This document shows, one piece after another, positions 43,575 through 53,897 of a stretch of 64,000 nucleotides of DNA. Source of the DNA: Pseudanabaena sp. Salubria-1 (GTDB taxonomy: Bacteria > Cyanobacteriota > Cyanobacteriia > Pseudanabaenales > Pseudanabaenaceae). The stretch spans positions 124,001-188,000 of the forward strand of contig JALQCR010000004.1 in assembly GCA_023336205.1 (NCBI GenBank), read 5' to 3'. Numbering within the stretch: the stretch's first letter is position 1; each line of letters opens with the position of its first letter. The notes under the pieces were generated by a model, which worked only from the letters and a program-made list of their open reading frames with translations, was not told where the DNA came from and did not search any database. The translations under genes and the position numbers were made by a program.

Positions 43575-44703
43575 TAAGAATTTGGTGCATGGCTAAAGAT
43601 GTCCATTCAATATCAGCTTCATGACTGGATTTGCCTAGGGTAAGGCGGATACTATTTCGAGCTTCTGTTTGCGAATATCCCATTTCTAGCAAGATCGAAC
43701 TTGGCTCGATCGCACCGCTACTACATGCCGAGCCAGAGCTAATGGCTATACCAGCGAAATTCATTTCGCGCACAAGATGGCGACCATCAATATGTTGGTG
43801 ATAAAAACTAAGGTGGTGTGGTAACCTGCCATCTCCCATCAGCCCTGTGGGAATAAGTTCGGGTATATCTGCAAGCAATGCGTATAGACGATCGCGCAAC
43901 TTGGCTAAACGTCGAGATTCTGGCGTTAGTTCCTTTTCGGCAAGTTCGGCAGCTAAACCTAAACCTGCGATCGCGGCGACAGCCTGAGTCCCTGAACGGT
44001 AGCCACGTTCTTGTCCACCGCCTTGAATTAACGGAATTAGCGATCGCTTCTTAGTCGTCAGAGGGTTAATATACAGCGCCCCGATTCCTTGAGTTCCATA
44101 AAACTTATGTGCCGAAAGGGACAGCAAATCAATTGGTAGGGTTTGCACATCAATAGACATCTTGCCGATTGCTTGCACCGCATCGGTGTGAAATAGCACA
44201 TCAGCATTACGACAAATTTGTCCGAGTTTCTCTATCGGTTGAATCGTTCCCACTTCATTTTGAGCAGTGATGATCGATACAAGTACGGTATTAGGGCGTA
44301 GCGATCGGGCGAGATCATTTGGTTCAACAAGTCCTTGACGATTAACAGGTAATCGTGTGATTTCCCAGCCATGTTGTTCTAGATATAGAGCTGGCAAGCG
44401 CACTGCCGAATGCTCCACAGAGGAAATAATCATGTGTTGTGGCGTGCGATATTGCCTTGCAATTCCCATGATCGCCATATTGTCCGACTCTGTGCCGCCT
44501 GATGTGAAAATAATTCCTTCAGGATCTGCATTAATCAAACTTGCCACTTGTAAGCGCGATCGCTCGATCGTCATGGTCGAACGTTCGCCCCACCAATGCA
44601 GGCTAGAAGGATTGCCCCATTGTGATCGCATCACATCCGCCATCAAATCGATGACTTCTGGTCTGGTAGGAGCTGTTGCACCATGATCTAGATATATTTG
44701 CAT
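43558..44703 (-). CDS. Cysteine desulfurase (IscS/NifS-like)
   Basis: A 381-residue PLP enzyme starting MQIYLDHGATAPTRPEV. The PLP lysine is in SLSAHKFYGTQGIGALYI, and the catalytic cysteine in AISSGSACSSGAIEPS. It removes sulfur from cysteine for Fe-S clusters and thiolated cofactors. Its stop lies inside a 54-bp palindrome shared with the terminator region of the convergent usp gene. Confidence 0.93.
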   Translation of the reverse strand: MQIYLDHGATAPTRPEVIDLMADVMRSQWGNPSSLHWWGERSTMTIERSRLQVASLINADPEGIIFTSGGTESDNMAIMGIARQYRTPQHMIISSVEHSAVRLPALYLEQHGWEITRLPVNRQGLVEPNDLARSLRPNTVLVSIITAQNEVGTIQPIEKLGQICRNADVLFHTDAVQAIGKMSIDVQTLPIDLLSLSAHKFYGTQGIGALYINPLTTKKRSLIPLIQGGGQERGYRSGTQAVAAIAGLGLAAELAEKELTPESRRLAKLRDRLYALLADIPELIPTGLMGDGRLPHHLSFYHQHIDGRHLVREMNFAGIAISSGSACSSGAIEPSSILLEMGYSQTEARNSIRLTLGKSSHEADIEWTSLAMHQILSREKS

Positions 44704-44729
44704 AAAACAATTTTATCTTAATCATTCAA

Positions 44730-44870
44730 AAAAAGAGGAAGCGCAAAACACCTCCTCTTTTTTAATACCAATTTACAAAAGTGTGACAATACTTTTGTAA
44801 ATTAAAAACCAAACTCCGTAAGGGTTTTAAGATCACAAAAATGGCCCAGCCATTTTGTAATTTGGTATAA
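44730..44870. repeat. Terminator-like hairpin and an ATACCAA-ended palindromic repeat
   Basis: 44730-44762 pairs AAAAAAGAGGA with TCCTCTTTTTT. From about 44765 to 44870 a repeat is framed by AATACCAATTTACAAAA and the inverted ATTTTGTAATTTGGTAT, with an internal TTTACAAAAGT/ACTTTTGTAAA hairpin. Both lie between two minus-strand genes. Confidence 0.6.
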
Positions 44871-44881
44871 GTGCATTTTTT

Positions 44882-45676
44882 TTAGGATAGAGAAAACAGC
44901 TTAAATGCGTTATTAGTAGTTTCTAAAGCTAGCGTCGCTAACTCTACTTCCCGTAACTTAGCGACACTCTCAGCTACATGCAACACATAGGCGGGTTCGT
45001 TGCGCTTGCCACGTTTCGGGACTGGCGCAAGAAATGGACAGTCTGTCTCAACTAAAATGCGATCGCTCGGTACAATTTTTGCCGATTCATGTAAATCATG
45101 AGCATTCTTAAAAGTAACCACACCACTAAAGCTGATATACATCCCCAAATCTACAAACCATTGCGTCTCCTCAGGATTCCCAGCCCAGCAATGCATCACG
45201 CCGCGAACTGGCTCTAGAGGTGACTCTGCATTGATGCATTGCAAGACTTGGCGGGTAGCAACCGAGGCTTCACGAGAATGAATAATCACGGGCAAATTTA
45301 GCGATCGCGCCGTTCTCAGTTGTGACTTAAAAGCTTCGATTTGAGCAGTTTTATGATCAGATTTAAAAAAATCTAAACCCGTTTCCCCAATCGCTACGAC
45401 ACGTTGATCGCTAGTCGCTAAAGACTTGATGCGATCGCCAATTTCAGGATTCCAACCTGTCGTATTTAAGGTTTTGTCTAGAGGATGTAAACCAACCGCA
45501 AAACTTACTTCAGGAAATTGATCGGCGATCGCTTGAATTTGCATAAATTCATCGGGACTGACACAAGAATGTACTAACCGCGTTACACCATTACTTAGCC
45601 AGCGATCGCGAACAGCCTCAAGATCAGATTGAAAATCCTTGAAGTTAATATGTACATGTGTGTCTACTAGTTGCAT
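44882..45676 (-). CDS. TatD-family metal-dependent hydrolase
   Basis: A 264-residue TIM-barrel protein: metal-binding DTHVHI at the N-terminus, [30 protein letters not shown] and [12 protein letters not shown] in the expected order. TatD proteins are 3'-5' DNases/RNases. Normal family length. Confidence 0.93.
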   Translation of the reverse strand: MQLVDTHVHINFKDFQSDLEAVRDRWLSNGVTRLVHSCVSPDEFMQIQAIADQFPEVSFAVGLHPLDKTLNTTGWNPEIGDRIKSLATSDQRVVAIGETGLDFFKSDHKTAQIEAFKSQLRTARSLNLPVIIHSREASVATRQVLQCINAESPLEPVRGVMHCWAGNPEETQWFVDLGMYISFSGVVTFKNAHDLHESAKIVPSDRILVETDCPFLAPVPKRGKRNEPAYVLHVAESVAKLREVELATLALETTNNAFKLFSLS

Positions 45677-45900
45677 AAAAAGAAACCCTAGAAATCAGAA
45701 TCATGTCGAAATGTACAACGCATAAAAACAGCGAGAAAATTAAACGCTCCCCCACAAAGCTGTATTAATTTTCCCGCTCAAATTGGTTGATCAAATCATT
45801 TGTATAGTCAAGCCCTAAAACTTATCGCCTAAAAATTTATTTTTGACTATTAACTTTTACTCTTGATCCAATTTAACAGAGATTTGATATGTATATTTAC

Positions 45901-46293
45901 TTACTCAGCTTTATCTTCCGATAGCTCGTTGCTCAACTGGATGAGATGAATATGCTTGTATCCAAGCTTAATTTCAAACTCATCACCTTCATTCAACCCC
46001 ATTGACCTTGTATAGGTAGAACCGATCACAATTTGACCATTTTTATGAACGCTAACTCGAAACGTAGGTTCACGACCGCGACCATCTTTATTCTGTTCAG
46101 GATTAATTGCAAATCCTCTCGCAGCAAGTACTGCCTCATAGAACTCTGTCAAATTAACGCGATCTACCCCATCTTTTCCTCGAGTGAAATACCCACATTT
46201 TTTAGCTTGCTCGCGCTTGGGTAAGTTATTTAGCTCTTTTGCTTTTTGAAGAAGCGCTTTTCCTGTTAATGGAGAAGTTACAGTGTCTGTCAT
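45901..46293 (-). CDS. cyAbrB-type transcriptional regulator
   Basis: A 130-residue cyanobacterial AbrB-like protein. The N-terminal cyAbrB-specific region (LTGKALLQKAKELNNLPKRE) is followed by the C-terminal swapped-hairpin DNA-binding part (FRVSVHKNGQIVIGSTYTRSMGL ... DEFEIKLG). These regulators control carbon/nitrogen balance genes in cyanobacteria. The long A+T-rich upstream region may hold its control sites. Confidence 0.92.
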   Translation of the reverse strand: MTDTVTSPLTGKALLQKAKELNNLPKREQAKKCGYFTRGKDGVDRVNLTEFYEAVLAARGFAINPEQNKDGRGREPTFRVSVHKNGQIVIGSTYTRSMGLNEGDEFEIKLGYKHIHLIQLSNELSEDKAE

Positions 46294-47159
46294 AGGATTA
46301 TCAGAAATTTCAAGATTTCAAAATCGAAAATTTCTCTCTAAAAAATAGAAGAAAAATTTGCAAACCTTTGGATTTTAACCCACGTAGAATTGCCTTTCTA
46401 TTCTCGTACATTTTTTAACATATTGAACAAAATATTCGCTGATATTTTCAAATATTTTTTAATTTTTCTAGGGAATTCAAAAAAATATACTCAACAATGT
46501 CAAAGCATTTAGGTAAATATATGGAAATACGAAATAAATACCTACAAGATTTAACTGATTAACTAGTCCAAAAGTTTTAACAAGTTTCAGATTGATATTT
46601 TTAAATTAATTGTCACTCAACTCTGACTAAACATTATTTTATCTAATCTCAGTCAGTGTCATATTGGCAATTAACCAACTAGAAAACAGTCTTAACCGCC
46701 ATACATTAAAATTTCATACTAATTAAAGCCATATTTCTTCACCCATATAGGTGATTTATCGATTTTAAGATCTATGAAATGCCATAACATTCCTAGACTA
46801 GTTGTGAGTTTTTCGATTTGTAAAGTGAGGCATCATTGTCCAAAAATTCAATAGTGCAAAATATGTATCAAATGTTTCTAATGTTTCTAAATAAAATAGA
46901 CTTTACATTTATCGTGATTAGTCAGTATTAACTCAGCAATTCCCATTATTAAACTGATTTTATTGTTTCCAGCACCAAAGGCTCCGAAAACAATAAAATC
47001 GTTTTTTTGAAAGCTCGCCTACTGAGGACTTTTAAAAAACTGATTTCCATAATGAGAATTGCTATTAATTTTGACATTAGGTTGGGATAGGGCTTGGCTT
47101 ATGCTAAGTTGTTACCCCAAACGCGAAAAGCATTTGCAATATTTGATGGAGTTAATGGT
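46294..47159. other. 866-bp gene-free A+T-rich divergent spacer
   Basis: No open frame of note. 46956-47000 holds a hairpin (GATTTTATTGTTT with AAACAATAAAATC, and AAAGG at the loop), followed by a CTGATTT-CATAATGAGAATT string that recurs near 58636. The promoters of cyAbrB and argC should lie here. Confidence 0.6.
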
Positions 47160-48218
47160 ATGAGCGCACAGGATCGAGTCCCAGTAGGTATTATTGGCGC
47201 TTCGGGTTATGGTGGCATTCAATTGGTCAGACTGCTCTTAGAGCATCCATTGGTGAATATTACTTACATGGGTGGCAGTGGCTCTGTAGGACAAAATTTT
47301 GCCGATCTATATCCGCACATTGCCCATGCAGTTAATCTACCCATCGAAAACCTAGAACCTGAAGCGATCGCTGATCGTTGCAAGATTGTCTTCTTGTCAT
47401 TACCAAATGGTTTAGCCAGTAAAATTGCACCACGTCTGTTAGCTAAGGGTTGCAAAGTCCTCGATTTATCTGCAGATTATCGCTTCACCGATCTGCAAGT
47501 TTATGAATCTTGGTACAAAGAGGCGCGGACTGACGCTGAAGTTAATTCCAAGGCAGTGTATGGATTACCAGAAATTTATCGCGATCGCATTGCTAGCGCT
47601 GACTTGGTTGGCTGTGCTGGTTGCTATCCCACTGCTAGTTTATTAGCTCTACAGCCTTTGCTAAAGCAGGGTCTAGTCGATCCTAGTACGATTATTATTG
47701 ATGCTAAGTCTGGTACATCGGGTGGTGGTCGTCAGCCTAAAACTAATTTATTACTAGCCGAAGCAGATGGCTCTCTAGCAGCCTATGGCATTGCTAGTCA
47801 CAGACATACTCCTGAGATTGAACAGATCTGTAGCGATATGGCAGGTCAAGATGTGCTAGTGCAATTCACCCCGCACTTAATTCCGATGATTCGTGGCATT
47901 CTTTCGACGGTATATGCTAAGTTGCGCGATCCTGGACTTGTGAAAGAAGATATCCTTACTATCTATAAGTCTTTTTACCGCAACTCCGAATGGGTTCAAG
48001 TTTTGCCCAAAAATATTTTCCCTCAAACCAAGTGGGCTTTAGGTACTAATCTTTGTTATCTCGGTGTCGAAGTCGATGAACGCACAGGGAGAGTAATTGT
48101 AGTGTCAGCGATCGATAACCTGATGAAAGGTCAAGCTGCTCAAGCTGTGCAATGTATGAATATCATGATGGGCTGGGAAGAGTCGATGGCTCTACCTAAG
48201 CTAACTTTCTATCCTTAA
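47160..48218 (+). CDS. argC: N-acetyl-gamma-glutamyl-phosphate reductase
   Basis: 352 residues from ATG 47160. The in-frame TTG 66 bp earlier would add residues not found in the family. It has the NADP-binding start [20 protein letters not shown], catalytic Cys in [14 protein letters not shown] (near 155), and [12 protein letters not shown]. Third step of arginine biosynthesis. Upstream lies the long regulatory spacer. Confidence 0.95.
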   Translation: MSAQDRVPVGIIGASGYGGIQLVRLLLEHPLVNITYMGGSGSVGQNFADLYPHIAHAVNLPIENLEPEAIADRCKIVFLSLPNGLASKIAPRLLAKGCKVLDLSADYRFTDLQVYESWYKEARTDAEVNSKAVYGLPEIYRDRIASADLVGCAGCYPTASLLALQPLLKQGLVDPSTIIIDAKSGTSGGGRQPKTNLLLAEADGSLAAYGIASHRHTPEIEQICSDMAGQDVLVQFTPHLIPMIRGILSTVYAKLRDPGLVKEDILTIYKSFYRNSEWVQVLPKNIFPQTKWALGTNLCYLGVEVDERTGRVIVVSAIDNLMKGQAAQAVQCMNIMMGWEESMALPKLTFYP

Positions 48219-48423
48219 ATACGCATTAGCCCTGCACTCAAGTGCGGGCTAAAAGCTCAAACCCGTTGAAACGGGTTAATTAATAGGACTACGGAGTCCA
48301 CTTCAGTGGAATTAAGCAAATAAGCCAAGAACTTGAGTTCTTGGCTTATTTGCGTCATATACTTGGTTGAAGCAGGTTAGTGATGGGCGACGCTTTGCTT
48401 CGCGCATCCTTAACGATATACAA
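48219..48423. terminator. Series of small hairpins ending in an 18-bp-arm hairpin (48316-48353)
   Basis: Short inverted pairs (TTAGCCC..GGGCTAA, AACCCGTT..AACGGGTT), typical of cyanobacterial intergenic repeats, are followed by GCAAATAAGCCAAGAACT and its complement with a 2-nt loop. Confidence 0.65.
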
Positions 48424-49437
48424 ATGACAGCAACAGTTAAAAGTTTGGGTGAGCAAGGATTGCTGAAGATATTTCGGCAATACTGTAGTGCGGTGGTGGG
48501 GGATGACGCAGCGCCCATGGGGGCAACCTTACCCGATCGCCAAATGGTGGTGACGACAGATATGTTGATCGATGGCGTACATTTTAGCGATCGCACAACT
48601 AGCCCAGAAGATGTTGGTTGGCGTGCTGCCGCTGTGAACTTATCCGATCTTGCCGCGATGGGTGCTAAGCCTTGGGGTTTGGTCATGTCTGTGGGATTGC
48701 CACCTGATACTGAGGTTGATTGGATTGAAGGCGTATATCGTGGCTTTAGTGAATGTTTACAAACCTATGGCACGGAATTGGTGGGTGGTGATACGGTGCG
48801 ATCGCCTGTGCGGACTTTATCGGTAACTGCCTTTGGACAAGTCCCTAAAACTCAAGTCATTCAGAGACATACGGCGCGAGTTGGTGATGTGATTGTCATG
48901 ACTGGGCTACATGGACTTTCAAAAGCTGGGTTGGAGCTTCTATTTAACAATGAATTAAAAGAGAAGTTATTAGCTCCAATGAAAATTGGGAATCTGATTC
49001 TGTCGGGAGAAGACTTAGTTCGAGCAATCTGTCATTACCATCAGCGACCAATTCCCCGTTTTGATGCGATCGCAGTTTTACATAAGATTCTCAATCAACA
49101 AAATCACCCAACTGATTTTCGTATTTCAGGAATGGATAGTAGTGATGGATTAGCTGATGCGATCGCTCAAATATGTCGTGCTAGTAAAATTGGGGCAAAG
49201 ATCCATTGGCGATCGCTACCAATTCACCGAGCTGTAAGGACTTTGGCAGGTGATCACGCCTTAGATTGGGTATTGTATGGTGGCGAAGATTTTGAACTTG
49301 TTTTATGTATGCCTTTGTCTTTAGCCGAGAAGTTTGTAAATCAATTATCTGGCGCAGTGATTATCGGTGAGATTATCGATGGAGATCGAATTGACGGGCT
49401 AGAAATGCGATCGGCTTTTCAACATTTCCAACCATAA
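48424..49437 (+). CDS. thiL: Thiamine-monophosphate kinase
   Basis: About 337 residues from ATG 48424 (MTATVKSLGEQGLLKIF), preferred over an in-frame TTG 57 bp upstream. It has the AIR-synthase-like motifs VVGDDAAPM, TTDMLIDGVHFSDRT, NLSDLAAMGAKPWG, GGDTVRSP and SGMDSSDGLADAIAQ. It makes thiamine diphosphate from the monophosphate. Three long hairpins follow. Confidence 0.93.
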   Translation: MTATVKSLGEQGLLKIFRQYCSAVVGDDAAPMGATLPDRQMVVTTDMLIDGVHFSDRTTSPEDVGWRAAAVNLSDLAAMGAKPWGLVMSVGLPPDTEVDWIEGVYRGFSECLQTYGTELVGGDTVRSPVRTLSVTAFGQVPKTQVIQRHTARVGDVIVMTGLHGLSKAGLELLFNNELKEKLLAPMKIGNLILSGEDLVRAICHYHQRPIPRFDAIAVLHKILNQQNHPTDFRISGMDSSDGLADAIAQICRASKIGAKIHWRSLPIHRAVRTLAGDHALDWVLYGGEDFELVLCMPLSLAEKFVNQLSGAVIIGEIIDGDRIDGLEMRSAFQHFQP

Positions 49438-49484
49438 GGGAACACCAAAGAAAAAATGATTTGTATAGCAACGAAAGAGATAGA

Positions 49485-49672
49485 TAGGACATAAAACCTA
49501 AAAGATGAGTGGCAGAGCTTCGCTCTGCCACTCATCTTTTAGGTTTTATGTCCTAAGCAAAGCTTACATTGCTATATAAAACCCAAAAAATAGGGGCGTG
49601 CTGAGCACGCCCCTATTTTTTGGGATCGATTATTTTTGAGAATGGTGCAAAGCACCATTCTCAAAAATAATC
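49485..49672. terminator. Three consecutive long perfect hairpins between thiL and rlmN
   Basis: 49485-49555 has 34-bp arms and a TTC loop. 49582-49624 has 20-bp arms and a TGA loop. 49628-49672 has 21-bp arms and an AAA loop. Each arm ends in GC at the loop (GC-NNN-GC). The genes on both sides are convergent, and the last hairpin ends at the rlmN stop. Confidence 0.85.
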
Positions 49673-50743
49673 TTATTTGGCTAACGCCTTTTCATGTTGT
49701 CCTCTTAATTGACCGCAAGCAGCATTTGCTTCAAGTCCTCTTGTGCGTCGTACACTCACCGCAACTTTATAATGTTCCAAAACTTGCACAAAAGCTTGAA
49801 TTGCTCTTTCGGTTGGACGCTTGTAGTCAGCATCACTGACAGTATTGTAGGGAATCAAATTAACGTGACTTTGGAACCCTCGAATTAGATATGCGAGTTC
49901 CTCGGCTTGTTCAGGAGAGTCATTGACACCAGCAAGCAATGTATATTCAAAACTAATTCTTCTACCAGTAATTTCCACATATTCACGACAGTCATCCATC
50001 AAGGCAATCAGTGGATAGCGATCGGCGGAAGGAATTACTTGGGCGCGAACTTCTTGAGTCGGTGCATGAAGACTGACAGCGAGAGTAACTTGCAGATGCT
50101 CTTCAGCAAAGCGGGGGATTTGGTTGGGAATGCCGACGGTGGAGACGGTGATATTGCGCTGACCGATGCCGATGTCTTTATTAATCACAGCGATCGCACC
50201 AACTAGGTTTTCATAATTGAGCAGCGGCTCACCCATGCCCATAAATACGATATGGCTGACGCGCTGCTGCATTACTTCCTGCACAGTCAGTACTTGATCG
50301 ATAATTTCATGCTTTGCCAAGTTGCGCCGAAATCCGCCTTTACCTGTGGCACAAAAATCGCAAGCCATAGGACAGCCGACTTGGGTGGAAACACAGACGG
50401 TCAAGCGCTTGCTGGTTGGAATGCCAACGGTTTCGACAATTTCTCCATCGGCTAACTTGAGAAGAAATTTCTCAGTACCATCGCGAGTTGTTTTGTGGAG
50501 ATGAATCTGCGATCGCCCGATTTCCGCAGTCGGATTCTGTGCAAATTCTTCGCGCCACGCCTTCGGGAACACCGTAATATCTTCTAAACTTCTTGCTCCT
50601 TTGTTATATAGCCAGTCATGGAGCTGTTTGCCTCGATAGCTTGGTTGCCCTTGCGATACCACCCATTCAGTCAGTTCAGATTGCGATCGCCCCAATAGTG
50701 GTAGGACTTTAGGAGAAGCTGGAGTTAAGGTGTTGGCTGTCAT
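49673..50743 (-). CDS. rlmN: 23S rRNA (and tRNA) adenine-C2 methyltransferase
   Basis: A 356-residue radical-SAM protein: Fe-S cysteines in [32 protein letters not shown], and a conserved C-terminal cysteine in [16 protein letters not shown], needed for the mechanism. It methylates A2503 of 23S rRNA and A37 of some tRNAs. The start ATG at 50743 is well supported by length. Confidence 0.95.
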   Translation of the reverse strand: MTANTLTPASPKVLPLLGRSQSELTEWVVSQGQPSYRGKQLHDWLYNKGARSLEDITVFPKAWREEFAQNPTAEIGRSQIHLHKTTRDGTEKFLLKLADGEIVETVGIPTSKRLTVCVSTQVGCPMACDFCATGKGGFRRNLAKHEIIDQVLTVQEVMQQRVSHIVFMGMGEPLLNYENLVGAIAVINKDIGIGQRNITVSTVGIPNQIPRFAEEHLQVTLAVSLHAPTQEVRAQVIPSADRYPLIALMDDCREYVEITGRRISFEYTLLAGVNDSPEQAEELAYLIRGFQSHVNLIPYNTVSDADYKRPTERAIQAFVQVLEHYKVAVSVRRTRGLEANAACGQLRGQHEKALAK

Positions 50744-50786
50744 GACAAATTGGCAAATGGGGCTAATATTGATTTTATCAAATTTC

Positions 50787-51968
50787 TTACAAACATGCCT
50801 GAGAAGGATATAAGGATGGAAAAATTCGATCTATAGCCTTTAATGGAAATCCAATTCTTACAGCGCTTTTGGGTGTGTCAGAAATCAAAAATCCTTCTTT
50901 ACACAAAGTATTTAAAATAGTACGAGCTTGTCTAGGCTGATAACCAGTGATTTGTGAAGCTGAGCCTCTCTCAACCTCATCCAACAAAATCACTTCTCTA
51001 AGTAAAGCGAATGAACCTTCAGGCAGCTTTCTTAATGCAATTTCTTCATTGATATACAGATTCAGTCTTTTAATCAGCGTTTCAGGCTCAATTAATGATT
51101 TCATGAAATTAACTTGATCAATTGCTGTTTCTAAAAAGAAATAGACAAATTCATTCAATGCTTTAAGACTAAGGTTGCCTCGACCATCAAGATCATTAAT
51201 TCTTTGGCAATCTGCCGACATAAGTAACTTTTTATATTCTTGAGATTTTCGAGCTAAGCCTCTAGAAACCGACCAAATACTACTACCTATACCAATTTCT
51301 TTAAAATAAGCATGGGAAAACAATCTTGCTACCCTACCATTCCCGTCATAAAAAGGATGAATCCAAAGGAGACGATGATGAGCCGCAGCAAAAGCTATTA
51401 CTTGTTTGATTTTTGAATGTTTATGGGGATGGTAGATTTCGATAAAACGCCCCAAAAATCTTTCAATTTTATCCGCATCAGGAGGAGTATGTTCACCAAC
51501 AATTACTCTACCTGTTCTAAATTCACCTGGAATAACTTGCATTTTATTTGATTCTTCGCCTATCCACAATAAACTATCTGGCAAGCGTGAGCAGAACTCT
51601 CGATGTAGTAGTTGAATAAAATCAATAGAAACAAAATCCTGATTTTTGTTAAGATCAATCAATTTCTGAACTTCAATATGAGCTTTAGCTTCAAGTTGTA
51701 AATCGCGCTTTGCAGGATTACTTGAGAAATCTTCGACCAAAGCTCGTTCAATATCACGAGGAGTAGTGTTATGACCTTCGATTAAATTGCTGTAATAGCA
51801 GTTCATGTTACGGACTAAATTGCCAAGCGTTTCAGTCATTCTGGGTCTTAGGATCGCTTTTAAGCTGCTCGTTGCTTGGATCAGCGAAACAACTAGGTCT
51901 TCCAGCTCACGATTTCCCTCTGATGGAAGCATCGGTTCCATTAAATCAATAGTTTCGTCTCTGTACAT
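50787..51968 (-). CDS. Fic-family protein (AMPylase-like) with C-terminal HTH-like region
   Basis: A 393-residue protein. The Fic motif [12 protein letters not shown] is intact (near residue 218). SNLIEG (near 60-65) matches the inhibitory S/T-x-x-x-E-G/N helix on the N-terminal side, so this would be a self-inhibited class II Fic. The C-terminus (about 315-380) looks like a winged helix ([18 protein letters not shown]). These proteins transfer AMP (or other nucleotide parts) to target proteins. The target is unknown and there is no separate antitoxin gene. Confidence 0.88.
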   Translation of the reverse strand: MYRDETIDLMEPMLPSEGNRELEDLVVSLIQATSSLKAILRPRMTETLGNLVRNMNCYYSNLIEGHNTTPRDIERALVEDFSSNPAKRDLQLEAKAHIEVQKLIDLNKNQDFVSIDFIQLLHREFCSRLPDSLLWIGEESNKMQVIPGEFRTGRVIVGEHTPPDADKIERFLGRFIEIYHPHKHSKIKQVIAFAAAHHRLLWIHPFYDGNGRVARLFSHAYFKEIGIGSSIWSVSRGLARKSQEYKKLLMSADCQRINDLDGRGNLSLKALNEFVYFFLETAIDQVNFMKSLIEPETLIKRLNLYINEEIALRKLPEGSFALLREVILLDEVERGSASQITGYQPRQARTILNTLCKEGFLISDTPKSAVRIGFPLKAIDRIFPSLYPSQACL

Positions 51969-52106
51969 TGCCGATCTTATTTACTGCTATATTCTTCTCT
52001 GTGTATAGCTTACTACAAATTAATTTGAATTTTATTGCCGATCTTATTGCCGATCTTTCTTAGGTTTATTGATATAGTAAATTCGCATGATATTCGCTGG
52101 TCATTT

Positions 52107-53057
52107 ATGAAACGTCGTCAATTTTTGCTGACATTATTTGGTGGGTCTGTAGCTGGCTCACTGATTTATGGGGCGATCGCCAAATCGAAAAACCAATACG
52201 AGCCAGTTTTGGCCAAGTCTCCAGCCAGTAATCCTCCCGAAAATAATCCTACTTTTACTGATCCCACTGAAGAACCATTAGTGAGATTTGCGGCGATCGC
52301 AGATAACGGATTTGGTAGTCTTGACCAGATGGCTGTCGCTAAGTCCATGTGGGAAACCTATCAGCAAAAGCCCTATCCCTTCGTACTGATGGCTGGCGAT
52401 AATATTTATTCCTACGGTGAAATTAGTTTAGCAAAAGCATATTTTGAAGAACCCTATGCCCCATTGCTCAAAGAGAATGTGAAATTTTATGCAGTATTGG
52501 GAAATCACGACATTATCAAATCGAACAATGGACTCGATCAGATTAATTACCCACTTTTTAATATGAGCGATCGCTACTATTCTTTTACAAAAGGTGCTGT
52601 CAATGCAGGAACTGTGGAGTTTTTTGCCATTGACACGAATAGCAATGCCCCTTGGGAAGCGCAACTAGGATGGCTCGATCAGCAACTAGCCAAAAGCACC
52701 GCCCTTTGGAAAATTGTTTATGGACATCATCCCCTCTACTCGTCGGGTAGACATGGCAGCAATCCCGAATTAGCCTCTAAGCTCGCACCCATATTTGCCA
52801 AACATCAAGTCCCCTTATATCTCTGTGGTCATGATCATGGCTATGAGCGATCTATCCCCCTTGATGGCACAACCTATATTGTCAATGGTGGCGGCGGCGC
52901 ACCTCTATATAAATTTGGTAAATCACCTCAAACTGCTTTTGTAAGTTCGCAGTTTAGCTTTATGACTTTTGATGTCTATCAAGATAAAATCATCACTAAA
53001 GCGATCGCAACCGATGGCAAAGTTTTTGATCGCGCCATAATCACTAAAACCATTTAA
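52107..53057 (+). CDS. Tat-exported metallophosphoesterase (purple acid phosphatase-like)
   Basis: About 316 residues from ATG 52107, which places a twin-arginine signal (MKRRQFLLTLFGGSVAGSLI) at the N-terminus; an earlier in-frame ATG is not convincing. All metal-site blocks are present: FAAIADNG, MAGDNIYSYGE, LGNHDI, YGHHPLYSSGRHG and LCGHDHGYER. The periplasmic location is inferred from the signal. Substrate is unknown; phosphate scavenging is plausible. Confidence 0.9.
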   Translation: MKRRQFLLTLFGGSVAGSLIYGAIAKSKNQYEPVLAKSPASNPPENNPTFTDPTEEPLVRFAAIADNGFGSLDQMAVAKSMWETYQQKPYPFVLMAGDNIYSYGEISLAKAYFEEPYAPLLKENVKFYAVLGNHDIIKSNNGLDQINYPLFNMSDRYYSFTKGAVNAGTVEFFAIDTNSNAPWEAQLGWLDQQLAKSTALWKIVYGHHPLYSSGRHGSNPELASKLAPIFAKHQVPLYLCGHDHGYERSIPLDGTTYIVNGGGGAPLYKFGKSPQTAFVSSQFSFMTFDVYQDKIITKAIATDGKVFDRAIITKTI

Positions 53058-53112
53058 TATAAGGTGACTCTTCACGTCACTTCACATTAAATTAGCTAAA
53101 CCATTAATTACT

Positions 53113-53865
53113 ATGAGCTTATACCTGTACGCAATTTTGCAAGCCGATCATATTGAGCTAGTTAAAGACCTCGATCTTAAAGGCATGAATGCTCAGCCCG
53201 TGCAGTTTTATCCGCTCCCTCCTTTTGCGATCGTCTATAGTGAATCTCAACAGGAAAGATATCTCGCCAGCCGAGCCAACCTGATTACCCACGAAACAGT
53301 CTTAGAATCGCTGATGAAGGCGATCGATCCACATAAAGCTGTGCCTTTGCCTTTGCAGTTCGGACTGGTGGTTGAAGAATGGGAAGAAGTAGAAAAAGAT
53401 TTGCTAATTCCTTACGAAGTGAAACTGACAGAACTGATCGATAACTTAATCGGCAAACGAGAAGTTAGTGTCAAACTTTTTTGGAATCAAACGGAAGAGC
53501 TAAATCTGGCTGTAGCTGAAAATCAAAACTTACAGCAAAGGCGCGAAGCTTTAATTGGGAAAGTGCTAAGTATGGATGAGGCGATCGCGATCGGTCAGGA
53601 ACTAGAATCTGCGATCGAGGAACGTCAACAAATCATCATTGATGCTTTTGTGGATACCCTCAAGCCTCTATCCCATGATTATGCTGAAGGCGAATTACTA
53701 ACGGAAAGTATGATTTATAATGGTTCTTTCCTAATCGATTGGGATAAAGAACCTGAATTTGCCGCCGCCGTTGAAGCGCTAGATCTCCAATTTGAGAACC
53801 GCCTCAGAATCCGTTATAACGATTTCACGGCTCCTTATAACTTTGTCAATGTAGATCGAGAATAA
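53113..53865 (+). CDS. Gas vesicle protein GvpL/GvpF family
   Basis: A 250-residue protein with the family start MSLYLYAILQADHIE and conserved blocks VYSESQQERYLASRANLITHE, PLPLQFGLVVEEWEEVEKDL and VKLFWNQTEELNLAVAENQN. GvpF/L proteins are minor gas-vesicle assembly components. No gvpA, gvpN or other gvp gene is nearby, so this copy is isolated; it may act with a cluster elsewhere or have another role. It lies 55 bp after the phosphoesterase. Confidence 0.88.
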   Translation: MSLYLYAILQADHIELVKDLDLKGMNAQPVQFYPLPPFAIVYSESQQERYLASRANLITHETVLESLMKAIDPHKAVPLPLQFGLVVEEWEEVEKDLLIPYEVKLTELIDNLIGKREVSVKLFWNQTEELNLAVAENQNLQQRREALIGKVLSMDEAIAIGQELESAIEERQQIIIDAFVDTLKPLSHDYAEGELLTESMIYNGSFLIDWDKEPEFAAAVEALDLQFENRLRIRYNDFTAPYNFVNVDRE

Positions 53866-53867
53866 CT

Positions 53868-53897
53868 AAAAAAAGGAGCGCGTTGCGCTCCCTTTTT
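53868..53897. terminator. Bidirectional terminator between gvpL/F and secA
   Basis: AAAAAAAGGAGCGC-GTT-GCGCTCCCTTTTTTT, immediately after both convergent stop codons. Confidence 0.88.

Noticed and set aside
44730..44870. Possible riboswitch or small RNA between cysteine desulfurase and tatD
   Set aside because: The ATACCAA-framed structure looks like a dispersed cyanobacterial palindromic repeat; I see no known riboswitch core.
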